Part shown: positions 7,921-15,853 of the stretch, piece after piece
Layout: each line of letters starts with the position of its first letter
Numbering within the stretch: position 1 is the stretch's first letter
Assembly: GCA_026706665.1 (NCBI GenBank)
Contig: JAPOYI010000190.1
Location: 1-46,465 of the forward strand
Source of the DNA: Gammaproteobacteria bacterium
GTDB lineage: Bacteria > Pseudomonadota > Gammaproteobacteria > Pseudomonadales > Azotimanducaceae
Direction of reading: 5' to 3'
Length of the DNA stretch: 46,465 bases
The notes under the pieces: generated by a model
Databases searched by the model: none
Told to the model about the DNA's origin: nothing
Seen by the model: the letters and a program-made list of their open reading frames with translations, nothing else
Translations under genes and position numbers: made by a program

Positions 7921-8540
7921 GGAACCTCCCGCCCCGCGGCTCGGGGCGCCTGTTCGGCGAACGCGACCTCCCGGGCCTGGCGGCCGATGGCTAGCGAAAT
8001 TGCCTCTTCGCGCGATGTGAGCATGTCACCGTCGGGATTCAGATCGTACTGCTGGAGCAATCGACTGATTGCGTCGGCGTGGGTTTCGATTGCTCCATCC
8101 GCCAGGATATGGTGCACGTTCACACTCCGAGCGTCGAGCGCTTGCGCGACGAGCAACGTTCTGTGGCAGTCCAGCGGCTCTTTCTCCGCGCACATCAATG
8201 CGACACGGTGTTCCCCGGACAGGTCCATCACCTCCGCAAGACCGTGTCGAAAGGCCGGCGTCTCTGCGACCCGCGCATAACATACGCGCCCGTTTTCGTA
8301 GCACGCGGAATCGGTTGGGCGTCCACCAAGTTCGGTTCCCAGGTATACGTATTCGATACCGCCCGCCTTGAGCCGGGCAGCGAGGGTTTCGCGGTTGAAC
8401 TGGGGGTTGAAGCGGCTGTAGGGCGCTGAACGAACATCCGCGAGGACATCTACACGGTGGGAAGCCAGGAGGTCCCAAAGAGCTTCCTGCGAATGGTTCG
8501 AATGCCCGATCGTGAAGACTGCGGATTCGCACTGGCTCAT
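7917..8540 (-). CDS. DUF488 family protein (first copy)
   Basis: A 207 aa protein with the DUF488 core: AVFTIGHSNHSQEAL, VLADVRSAPYSRFNPQFN, YLGTELGGRP, and the C-terminal signature VALMCAEKEPLDCHRTLLVAQAL. About 50 extra residues follow, including the strand VHHILADGAIETH. The chosen ATG at 8540 overlaps the stop of the upstream dual-OB gene (ATGA at 8537-8540). A frame open to 8627 is an artefact of lacking stops. DUF488 proteins often sit beside dual-OB genes in variable genome regions, so the pairing here is a recurrent association rather than chance. Enzymatic activity is unknown; the conserved Cys/His/Arg cluster and RSxPxSRxxxF loop suggest phosphate or nucleotide binding. Confidence 0.87.
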   Translation of the reverse strand: MSQCESAVFTIGHSNHSQEALWDLLASHRVDVLADVRSAPYSRFNPQFNRETLAARLKAGGIEYVYLGTELGGRPTDSACYENGRVCYARVAETPAFRHGLAEVMDLSGEHRVALMCAEKEPLDCHRTLLVAQALDARSVNVHHILADGAIETHADAISRLLQQYDLNPDGDMLTSREEAISLAIGRQAREVAFAEQAPRAAGREVP

Positions 8541-9227
8541 GTCGCGCTCCCGGCGCCAATGATCGCTGCGATGAGCTTGTGGCAGTCCCCCTGGTACGGC
8601 TCGCCGAGGCTTATCGTCAAATAGCATTCTCCAAGGTCATAAGTGCCATTGAGCTTTGCGAGATATGTCCGCTCGTATCCTGGGTCGGTCACCCACAGTG
8701 CATACCGGTTTCCGGCGTGATCGAACCTGCCCTGCACACGACGCTTCGAATTCCCGAAGGCTTCACCGGGCGCGAACACTGAAAGCTTGAGTCGTGAGAC
8801 CTCAATGAACCGCAGTGAATGGACCTCCTCGCTGGCCGACTCAAGGGTCATTCGATCGTTGCGACCATGGTAAGGGCTGTACCCGTCGACCCAGAGCGGC
8901 CCCACGGGATCTGCAATTTTCGGCAAATCGATCGGAGAGCACGCCCACCTTTTCCCAGTAGTACTCATTATCCAGCAACCAGTTCTCCCTCTGATAACCA
9001 TCGGGTTGCGGTTTCAGGACAGGTACCTGGACTATGTCGAGGACCTGCGGGTCGCTCCCGTCCTCGTATTGACGTTCGTATTCCGACACCTCCCGGTTTT
9101 TCCGTTCGCTTACCGGGCGAATCCAGTCCCCCGCTCCCGACTCCGTGGTCCATTCGCGTCCCGCGATACACCGTCCCGCCAGTTTGCGGGAGTTTGCGAG
9201 GCAGACGATCTGCTTGACCCTTGCCAT
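8537..9227 (-). pseudogene. Dual-OB-domain protein, interrupted by a frameshift
   Basis: Two frames together encode one protein of about 230 aa. The first frame (from ATG 9227) reads MARVKQIVCLANSRK, GDWIRPVSER, VLDIVQVP and NEYYWEKVG. The second (ending at 8537) reads IADPVGPLWVDGYSPYHG, LRFIEVSRLKLSVF, RVQGRFDHAGNRYALWVTDP and ends YLTISLGEPYQGDCHKL. This is the layout of dual-OB proteins found beside DUF488 genes. The frames must join between about 8915 and 8945, which needs a one-base shift. No classic slippery heptamer is obvious there, so a mutation or assembly error is likelier than programmed frameshifting. The start lies 1 nt after the AlbA_2 stop, and the end overlaps the DUF488 start, so the operon order is preserved. 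OB folds usually bind single-stranded nucleic acid. Confidence 0.75.
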
Positions 9228-9228
9228 G

Positions 9229-9909
9229 CTACCTGGCTGCCCGGATCAACAGCCGCAACTCGTTGTCGTCGATCAAGCTGTACTCCGGCAACCGTCCCGA
9301 GAGCTTTCGGCACTCTCGACGAATGATCGGCACGCCATCGCCGCGCCGGTCCATCAGGCGTGTGCGTCCGAGGCCGGAAGGCGCATCACAACGAGCGAGC
9401 AGCGAAACGATGAGCTCATTTCGGTTTGCCTGCCGCAGGTGCAGGCTGTCGGGTGTGAGCGTATGGAATAGTCGGGCCAGCGTATCCGGGGGCATCTCTC
9501 GCTTGGAACTGCCGATCCTCCGGAAGTATCCGCCGGGGCTCTTGTGCGCAAACAGACTTCGCTCGACATCAACGCGAAGTGCCGGCAAGAGGCTGCCGTC
9601 CGCATCCTCCAGTTCCAGCTTCAGTATGTCGGCATCCAGCGGTGGCTTGATGGAGTCGTTGCAAATCTCCCGGACCCACGCCTCCACCGTGTCCAGGGCG
9701 TCAAGCGGAATACCATGAATCGTGCGCGTCTTGTCGTCCACGCCGAGGAGCAGGCGACCGCCTCGGCCGTTGGCGAAGGCCGCCAGTTCGTCTGCCAGTT
9801 CGTCACGACCCGGTGTTGAGACCCGACCCGGCACCGCTTCAACGCGTTTGAACTCCAACGACGAGTCCTCGCCGAGCCGGATTCTGCGTGGCAGGTCAGC
9901 GTCAGTCAT
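9229..9909 (-). CDS. AlbA_2 (Schlafen-type) putative DNA-binding protein, probably internally deleted
   Basis: A 226 aa protein. Residues about 10-145 form an AlbA_2 domain: EDSSLEFKRVEA, ELAAFANGRGGRLLLGVDD, HGIPLDALD and the strand GGYFRRIGSSKREM. These domains occur in Schlafen-like proteins and RecG-like transcription regulators and bind nucleic acid. The C-terminus (TPDSLHLRQANRNELIVSLL, RRGDGVPII, LSGRLPEYSLIDD) matches the end of the GHKL ATPase half that normally follows. However, the roughly 100-residue segment with the EALVNA-H-DY N-box is missing between ARLF and HTLTP. I infer an in-frame deletion, leaving the ATPase probably inactive. It is the first gene of the accessory operon, with its ATG at 9909 and a divergent gene upstream. 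Its stop is 1 nt from the dual-OB start. Confidence 0.78.
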   Translation of the reverse strand: MTDADLPRRIRLGEDSSLEFKRVEAVPGRVSTPGRDELADELAAFANGRGGRLLLGVDDKTRTIHGIPLDALDTVEAWVREICNDSIKPPLDADILKLELEDADGSLLPALRVDVERSLFAHKSPGGYFRRIGSSKREMPPDTLARLFHTLTPDSLHLRQANRNELIVSLLARCDAPSGLGRTRLMDRRGDGVPIIRRECRKLSGRLPEYSLIDDNELRLLIRAAR

Positions 9910-10086
9910 TGCCGATGTGTCCGCGCGCGCATCTGATGATCATATAGGAAATGCGTGGCGGCCACGCGCGAGCCTTGTCGTCATGTCGTCAACTGTCGTC
10001 ATCGACACCCGCAGTAACATCAGGCGGCGCGATACGGAATCTCCGGTGTTATAGTGCGGGTCGCCTTTCGCTACGGCATTTGGGCC

Positions 10087-11142
10087 ATGGAATCACCTCC
10101 GACCACGTTTACGGAACAGGACCTGCAGGACGCCGTGCGCGACGGCGTGATTTCGGAGACCGAAGCGAATGCGTTCCGGTTCTACATGGCGTCCCGTTCA
10201 CCGCAGGTGGACGAAGAGGCCTTTCACCTGTTCAGGGGTTTCAACGACGTGTTCGTTGCGCTGGCCTCGGTACTGCTGCTCACCGGGATCACCTGGTTCG
10301 CCGGCGGTCTCGGCGCGGTCGCCGCAGCTCTCATCGTGATGGCGGTGGCTGTGGGCCTGAGCGAGTACTTCACCCTGAGCAGACGCCTGGCGCTGTCGTC
10401 GATCGTCTACGCCGTCGCGTTCAGCATCGCCGCTGCCATGGCCGTGTTCCGGGCGTTCTGGCCGGATGACCTGATCGTCGTGAACGATGGAGTGATCGGC
10501 GTGCTGCAGACCGTTACCAAGTTCGGGATATCGTCGGCGCTGGCGTGCGGCGCTGCCGCGGCGGGATTGTTCTGGTGGCGGTACAGGGTGCCGATCGCCG
10601 TCGCGGTGGGCATGTTCTTCCTGGGTGCGATGCTGTACTGGACATGGGTGCTGTTTTCGCCGTTCGAGAACCCGTTCCTGGGTGCCAACGTCGTCCTGTT
10701 CGTGCTGGGCCTCGGAGCCTTTTGTTTCGCGATGCACTGGGACATGCGCGACCCGGATCGAATCTCGCTGAACTCGGATGTCGCTTTCTGGCTGCACCTG
10801 CTCGCTGCTCCCGCAATCGCGCACCCGATCTTCTGGTGGGTGCAGTCGGGTGGCCTTCCCGCCGACTGGCTGGAAGCCACGGCGGTCGTCGGCTGTTACC
10901 TGGGTCTCGCCTGCGTGGCGGTGGTTGTCAACCGGAGGGCGATCATGGTTGCGGCGACCGCGTACCTGATCGGCGCCGTCGCGTGGTACTTCGAGGAGCT
11001 GTCCGCCCTTTACAGCGTCGCCATTTCGCTGGTGCTTATCGGCTGCCTGTTTCTGTCGCTGGCGGTCTGGTGGTCGACCGTCCGGGCGGCGCTTGTCCGG
11101 TGTCTGCCGGGCACGGTTCGCAATGTTGTCGCGCCTGCCTGA
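10087..11142 (+). CDS. Polytopic inner-membrane protein, unknown function
   Basis: A 351 aa protein with a soluble N-terminal 60 residues (TFTEQDLQDAVRDGVIS, similar in style to the helical start of DUF2157-type proteins), followed by about ten hydrophobic segments, for example VFVALASVLLLTGITWFAGG and AVAVGMFFLGAMLYWTWVLF. No transport or catalytic motif is recognised. The ATG at 10087 was chosen over an upstream GTG-type start because it removes an odd basic prefix. A TATAGT hexamer lies at 10050-10055 without a good -35 partner. The amidohydrolase gene begins 20 nt downstream on the same strand, so the two may be cotranscribed. Confidence 0.8.
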   Translation: MESPPTTFTEQDLQDAVRDGVISETEANAFRFYMASRSPQVDEEAFHLFRGFNDVFVALASVLLLTGITWFAGGLGAVAAALIVMAVAVGLSEYFTLSRRLALSSIVYAVAFSIAAAMAVFRAFWPDDLIVVNDGVIGVLQTVTKFGISSALACGAAAAGLFWWRYRVPIAVAVGMFFLGAMLYWTWVLFSPFENPFLGANVVLFVLGLGAFCFAMHWDMRDPDRISLNSDVAFWLHLLAAPAIAHPIFWWVQSGGLPADWLEATAVVGCYLGLACVAVVVNRRAIMVAATAYLIGAVAWYFEELSALYSVAISLVLIGCLFLSLAVWWSTVRAALVRCLPGTVRNVVAPA

Positions 11143-11161
11143 TCCCGCCACGGGAGTTTGT

Positions 11162-12256
11162 ATGCGGGCGAAACTCCTTGCCCGGCGGGTCCTGTGGGGT
11201 GCGCTGCTGCTTGCCGGTTCGGCCGTACCGGCAGCAGAGATCGATTCGGGGGAACCCCAACCCCTGTTCAACGATGTCCATTTCCATCTGACGAACTACG
11301 TGCAACAGGGCATCACCGCCCGCGAATATTTCGACATGGTGGGCGACCGGGTGGGCCGGGTGGCGATGTTCGGCATTCCGCTGCAACAGAAGTGGGACTA
11401 TTTCGTCTCTGGCGAACGCGCACCCCACTACTACCTGCACTCCGACGCGGCGCTCTATTACTACTCGTTCGTGGACGCCATGATCGCGCAGGAGTACCTC
11501 TCGCTAGACGATGCGCGAAGACGCCGGGTCGACCCGATGATCACCGGGTTCAACCCCACCGACATGTACGCTGCCGATCATATCCGGCGGGTTCTGCTCA
11601 CCTTTCCGGGCGTGTTTTCCGGCATCGGAGAGTTCAGCGTTCACAAGGAGTTCGTGTCGTCGAAGGTCGCGGGCCACACGGCGAGCCTGCGCAATCCGGC
11701 GCTGGACCGGATCCTGGCGACCGTGGCCGAGATCGGGCTCGTGGCGATCCTGCATTGCGATATCTCCCTGGTGCGTCCCGGCGCGCGGCCGGCGCACTAC
11801 GACGACCTGCTCGAAGTCCTCGCCCGGCATCCGCAGGCGTCGGTGATCTGGGCCCACACCGGATTGGGCCGGTTCGTGCCGCCGACGGAGCATCACCTCG
11901 ACTTGCTTGACGAGATGCTCGGCGACGCGCGCTACGACCACGTGGTGCTCGACATCTCCTGGGACGAAGTTGCCAGGTATCTCGTACGCGATTCCGAGAC
12001 AGTTGCGGCCTGGGTTGCGCTGATCGAGAAATACCCCACTCGGTTCCTGTTCGGTACGGACTCGGTGTCGCCCTCAGACTGGGAGTCGTATGCCAGGACG
12101 TACGAGGTATATGAGCCGCTTTGGGCGCAACTCGGCGCGGACGTGCGGGCGCAGGTGGAGCGGCGCAACTATGAGCGGGTCTTTGATGCCGCCGTGCCCA
12201 GGGTACGTGCCTGGGAGCAGCGTCAACTCTCCGCGAGGTCCACGCCAGGCGGATAG
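11162..12256 (+). CDS. Exported amidohydrolase-2-type metal-dependent hydrolase
   Basis: A 364 aa protein with a signal peptide (MRAKLLARR, then a leucine/alanine core, cleavage near VPAAE), followed by a TIM-barrel amidohydrolase domain. Metal-site landmarks in order are NDVHFHL (HxH), FSGIGEFSVHKEF, AILHCDIS (His), VIWAHTGLGR (His) and RFLFGTDSVSP (Asp). This is the order of amidohydrolase family 2, which includes decarboxylases and lactone hydrolases; the substrate cannot be read. The ATG at 11162 has GGGAG at 11152-11156. A periplasmic location is unusual for the family and argues for action on an external compound. It follows the polytopic membrane protein gene by 20 nt. Confidence 0.85.
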   Translation: MRAKLLARRVLWGALLLAGSAVPAAEIDSGEPQPLFNDVHFHLTNYVQQGITAREYFDMVGDRVGRVAMFGIPLQQKWDYFVSGERAPHYYLHSDAALYYYSFVDAMIAQEYLSLDDARRRRVDPMITGFNPTDMYAADHIRRVLLTFPGVFSGIGEFSVHKEFVSSKVAGHTASLRNPALDRILATVAEIGLVAILHCDISLVRPGARPAHYDDLLEVLARHPQASVIWAHTGLGRFVPPTEHHLDLLDEMLGDARYDHVVLDISWDEVARYLVRDSETVAAWVALIEKYPTRFLFGTDSVSPSDWESYARTYEVYEPLWAQLGADVRAQVERRNYERVFDAAVPRVRAWEQRQLSARSTPGG

Positions 12257-12338
12257 TGTCGACGCGGACTGTCACGGTCGACCATTCGGATTTCGTGCGG
12301 AACCTCAGAGAACCCCTTTGCTGGCGCTTTCGACAGCG

Positions 12339-12828
12339 CTACTTCCCGCGCGTGAGGAACCAGAGGATGAGCATTGGCGGTAGCCAAGGGGCAACGCGCT
12401 CGAAGGGGTCGCCGGGCAGGTGCGCGGCCTGGGAAAGCAGGGAGTCGCCGGCCGGGGCCGAGCCGAGCGAGTAGAACAGGACGGCTACAGCGAATCCCGA
12501 CAGCATGGCAGCCAGCGCGGGGGCCGCGGCGACATCCCGACCCATGACGCGGAACAGGACAATGGGGCCGAATGCGGCGCCGAGCGCGGACCATGCGAAC
12601 AGAACGCGGTTGAAGATGGTGTCCGGCAGACTGAGAGCGAGTGCCACCGCCAGCGCGGCGACCCCGAACATTGCGGCACGCGACGCCATCGCTTCACGGC
12701 CCGGGAAGCGGCGGTTGACGCCCATGTCATGGGCAACCGCGCCGGCGGCGGAAAGCAGTAGCGAGTCGACCGTCGACATCACCGCCGACAGGGTAGCGGC
12801 GGTCGCGATGCCCGCCAGTACGGCTCCT
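12339..12828 (-). pseudogene. putP: 3' fragment of a sodium/solute symporter (PutP-like)
   Basis: The frame reads GAVLAGIATAATLSA, VMSTVDSLLLSAAGAVAHDM, SWSALGAAFGPIVLF in modified form, and ends WLPPMLILWFLTRGK. These are the last helices of a sodium:solute symporter of the PutP type, which is normally about 500 aa. Homology begins abruptly near 12828, and the upstream 350 residues are absent. In the same frame, 12 codons earlier, lies the TAG stop of the VOC gene. No promoter or Shine-Dalgarno is evident. It is a truncated remnant and the junction at about 12828 marks a deletion or insertion breakpoint. Confidence 0.75.
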
Positions 12829-12863
12829 GTTTGTCCGCTACTCTTGCTTGCTACGTGTGCCTG

Positions 12864-13253
12864 CTACGTGCGCCGAGCCGTAAGCTGCAGCAGGACGCCG
12901 TGGGTGGACTTCGGATGCACGAACACCTGCGGGCCTCCTTCTCCAATCAATTGGGCGCCCGCCTTCTTCATCGCAGCACATGTGGCCGCGAGATCATCGA
13001 CCGCGAACGAGATGGTATGAATGCCTTCTCCCCGGCTTTCCAGGGACCGGGCCACGGCCCCTTTCGGGTCGGTCGGCGCGACGACTTCGATGAAGCCGCC
13101 TTCCGGAAGGTTGAAGAACGCCTGCCTGACCCCGAGCGCGTCGGTCTGGTCGGTGCGGTCGAGGGTCAGTCCCAGCCGGTCGCGATACGTCCTTGTTCCT
13201 TCCTCCAGGTCGGCAACGCGTATCACAAGGTGATTGAATCCGGTCAGGGCCAT
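12864..13253 (-). CDS. VOC superfamily protein, methylmalonyl-CoA epimerase/glyoxalase-like
   Basis: A 129 aa single vicinal-oxygen-chelate domain: FNHLVIRVADLEEG (first metal His), GFIEVVAPTDP (second ligand, Glu), GIHTISFAVDD (third, His), and HGVLLQL, where the last ligand is normally Glu but is Gln here. It resembles methylmalonyl-CoA epimerases and lactoylglutathione lyase relatives. The bona fide epimerase of the mutase operon (28398-28808) keeps Glu at that place. The ATG at 13253 has AAAGGATG about 6 nt upstream. The gene lies between a broken transporter and a broken gene, so it may be the survivor of a rearranged region. Substrate unknown. Confidence 0.75.
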   Translation of the reverse strand: MALTGFNHLVIRVADLEEGTRTYRDRLGLTLDRTDQTDALGVRQAFFNLPEGGFIEVVAPTDPKGAVARSLESRGEGIHTISFAVDDLAATCAAMKKAGAQLIGEGGPQVFVHPKSTHGVLLQLTARRT

Positions 13254-13425
13254 GCGTACATCCTTTTTTGTTTCCTGTGTGGTGTCAGGCAAGTCTAAGT
13301 CACTTTTGGTGCGGCCCACGGGTCGCGTAGAGGCGGCCGCGCGTATACGCTGGCCGGGCCGGTCGCTCTTGCGATGCGCGAAAGCGCGCTACAACGACGC
13401 ACAGGAGGCCCTTCGTCCAATCGCT

Positions 13426-14029
13426 TCAAGGGCGCCTTGACTTCCGCCACGTTGGCGCCGGCGTTCCCATTGGCTGCGCCTGATTGGATTTGGGAGGATT
13501 TCTCACGGCCTCGCCCACCGTCGTCGCCAGCCTTTCCAGCTTGTTCTCTATGTCGGAAAGATGCTCCCCGCTCGTCAAGCCGGAAAGCGATGCTTCTATT
13601 GCGGAGAGGGATCTGGGCACCCGGCCAAGGTGCTTTCCGTCGTGAGTCTCGCCATGTTCTTCGTGACGTCTCCAATGGACTTGGAGAGTTTTGTGACTTC
13701 CTTGCTGATGGCTTGGTCGAGACACTGGCCCGTGCGTATGTCATAGTCGAGGCCATTCAGTTTCGTCTTCGACGCATCTGGATTCCTCGCCGCCTTGTCA
13801 AGCGTGGCCATGGCATCGCATGTCGCGATTCAGCCACTTGCCAACGGAGAGCGGATAGACGCCGACGTAGCGCTCGAACGCCAATTCAAGCGGTCAAGGG
13901 TCATCCTCGCCTCTGAAATAGCTACGTCGAATGTGTTTCTCGACGGATTCCAGAACGTCGTCATCCCGCACTTCCCTGCCGTCGTGGATGCGAGAGAACG
14001 ACGGTTGCTTCGGCGAGGGTCTTCTTCAT
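13426..14029 (-). pseudogene. Multiply broken gene, unknown helical protein
   Basis: Joining frames gives a coherent protein. It starts MKKTLAEATVV (ATG 14029) and continues after a shift near 13985 as IHDGREVRDDDVLESVEKH and RRSYFRGEDDP. An in-frame TGA sits at 13894-13896, then LELAFERYVGVYPLSVGKW. A further shift near 13815 leads to MATLDKAARNPDASKTKLNG and DQAISKEVTKLSKSIGDV, and another near 13630 leads to SLSAIEASLSGL and EHLSDIENKLERLATTVGEAV. That is at least four lesions. The latter half is heptad-rich and probably a coiled coil. The gene follows the restriction endonuclease remnant on the same strand and may have been its partner. I do not recognise the family. Confidence 0.6.
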
Positions 14030-14110
14030 GAGTGTGATGCTCAAGCGGACTGCCGGTTCGGCGCGAATTGGGTGCCGGGTTGCGTTTTGGTGCTCGGCGA
14101 GTTTGTGGAA

Positions 14111-14891
14111 CTATTGGCCAGGTTGGTTGAACGAGCCAGAAAACAGCGCCGCTGATGGTGTCCAGTCGGTTGCGTATTTGTCGGCCAATTCCAGCCATCT
14201 TTTGAGCCGTTTGTTCGGTTCGCATGACTCGCCCCAATACTCCAAGAAAAGGGCATCGTCCAATTGCCCAACCCTGTCCAGCATGATGGATTCAATGTCT
14301 CGCATGGCTCGGGAGATGTAGAGTTCATTGTCATGGAGCGGCGTGACGTGTTCCACCACGCTGCCGGCAGAGAACAAGTCGCGAGCCTGTGGACATAGGA
14401 CGCCCCAATGCGTGAGGGCGTATATGGCAGGATCGGTGTATTTGCCCCGTATCGAGCCTGATCTGACTAACTTTTGGACACAACAAGGCGCACTCGGCTC
14501 GCAAAGTGCGCTTCTCATCCGAATCGAGATCTACCACAAACCGCGGCGCGTTTGATGTTCGAACGTGTGTCACGCAATCACGATACGAAGCCCATCGCGC
14601 TTCCGGCTGCCTGCCTCCCTTGCCGAACATGACGTAGACCTCGTTTACGGTGGGATCGCGCATTCCTTCGAAGATGCTGTTTGCGACCGAACTCCACGTG
14701 TCGCGCTTGCTGTACTTCGCCTCGACTCCGAAGCCGTTGACCTTTATGTCAGGGAAGGCGTTGTCGTGAAAGGTAAAATCGACCTTGACCACTATGCCAT
14801 GTGCCGCAGCGCGAAGCATCTCCAATGTGCCCTGCTTGAACGGTTCGGGGCCGTGAAAGTTCCGAGTCGTACGGAGGCTTTCTGTGAGTAG
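14111..14891 (-). pseudogene. Type II restriction endonuclease, frameshifted
   Basis: It lies directly downstream of the C5 methyltransferase. The first frame reads FKQGTLEMLRAAAHGIVVKV, TFHDNAFPDIKV, GVEAKYSKRDTWSSVANSI, NEVYVMFGKGG and APRFVVDLDSD. The D / ExK pattern of a PD-(D/E)XK nuclease is visible in DIKVNGFGVEAKYSK. The second frame continues GKYTDPAIYALTHWGVLCPQ, ARDLFSAGSVVEHVTPL, DALFLEYWGESCEPNKRLKR and ends at 14111. The frames join between about 14460 and 14510, near a run of four A on the minus strand (14472-14475). The N-terminal frame is open back to 14891 (LLTESLRTTRNF), but its only start is a TTG at 14825, so the original start may also be lost. The enzyme is probably inactive. 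Confidence 0.7.
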
Positions 14892-15853
14892 CTGTCAAGA
14901 TGCTCTCGAACGGCCTTGGCGATGTGCCAAGCTAGCACCGGAGGCACGGCGTTGCCAATCTGCCGCTCGGTCTGGCGCATCGCACAAACGAAAGCGAAAT
15001 GATCTGGAAAGGACTGTAGTCTGGCAGCTTCGCGAAGAGATATGCGACGATCAAGCTTGTAGTGCCATTGGATGTTGCCGTGATGTTCCGCGCGAATCGT
15101 CGTGGCCGGTTTGTCGGCTTTCAGGCGCCTGTTGCCCTGCTCTGGACTACGCTGTGCCTTGCTCCAAATATGAGAAATGGCTTTGTCTTCGTGAGCGCTC
15201 TCTAAGTCCTCAAGGGCCATCTGCGCTGTCATTTGATCGTCCAGCCGCTCGGGATGACTGAACTCGTTGTCTCCCTTCACGCCAATTATGAAGATGCGTT
15301 CACGCATCTGTGGTACGCCGTAGTCCGCAGCCAAATAAAGCCTGTGGCTGACCGTGTATCCGTCAAGGTTGAAGTCAGCAAGCATCTGATCGAAAAAGGG
15401 CTTGCCGTGTGACATGAGCAAGCCCTTGACGTTTTCGGCCACGAACACGTCCGGATTGCAGCGTTTCACGACCTCAATCATCCGCTTGTAGAGGATCGTC
15501 CTTTCGCCATTCTCGACGCTGCGCTGGCCATTGATCGAAACATCTTGGCAGGGAAAACCGCCGATCACCACGTCGACCGAATCCGGCAGAGTATCTATGA
15601 CGTCGTCGACATCGCCTCTATGCAGGGTGTTTGCGCCGAAATTCGCAGCGTAAGTGTCACAAGCCAGTCTGTCTATGTCATTTGCCCACACAATCTCGAA
15701 GGGAAGGTCGTCGTAGAACTTGCCCCCGAAAGCAAAGCCGCCGAGGAACCCGAGATCCATGCCTCCACACCCGCTGAACAGAGAAACGACCTTGTGCTCC
15801 CCGACATGCGGTTCCGGGAACAGTTCCATTTGGGTAAGCGCGTTCCCTCTCAT
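14792..15853 (-). CDS. DNA (cytosine-5) methyltransferase
   Basis: Methylates cytosine in DNA from S-adenosylmethionine. The 353 aa frame has all the main C5 motifs in order: VVSLFSGCGGMDLGFLGG (I), GGFPCQDVS (IV, catalytic Cys), ENVKGLL (VI), PQMRERIFIIGV (VIII), RRISLREAARLQSFP (IX) and RQIGNAVPPVLAWHIA (X). The target-recognition region between VIII and IX is short, as in small type II enzymes. Motif X is followed by about 45 residues that overlap the endonuclease N-terminal frame and may not be native. The ATG at 15853 has GAGGT about 9 nt upstream. The gene appears intact while its endonuclease is broken, making it an orphan methylase in effect. Recognition sequence unknown. Confidence 0.9.
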   Translation of the reverse strand: MRGNALTQMELFPEPHVGEHKVVSLFSGCGGMDLGFLGGFAFGGKFYDDLPFEIVWANDIDRLACDTYAANFGANTLHRGDVDDVIDTLPDSVDVVIGGFPCQDVSINGQRSVENGERTILYKRMIEVVKRCNPDVFVAENVKGLLMSHGKPFFDQMLADFNLDGYTVSHRLYLAADYGVPQMRERIFIIGVKGDNEFSHPERLDDQMTAQMALEDLESAHEDKAISHIWSKAQRSPEQGNRRLKADKPATTIRAEHHGNIQWHYKLDRRISLREAARLQSFPDHFAFVCAMRQTERQIGNAVPPVLAWHIAKAVREHLDSYSQKASVRLGTFTAPNRSSRAHWRCFALRHMA

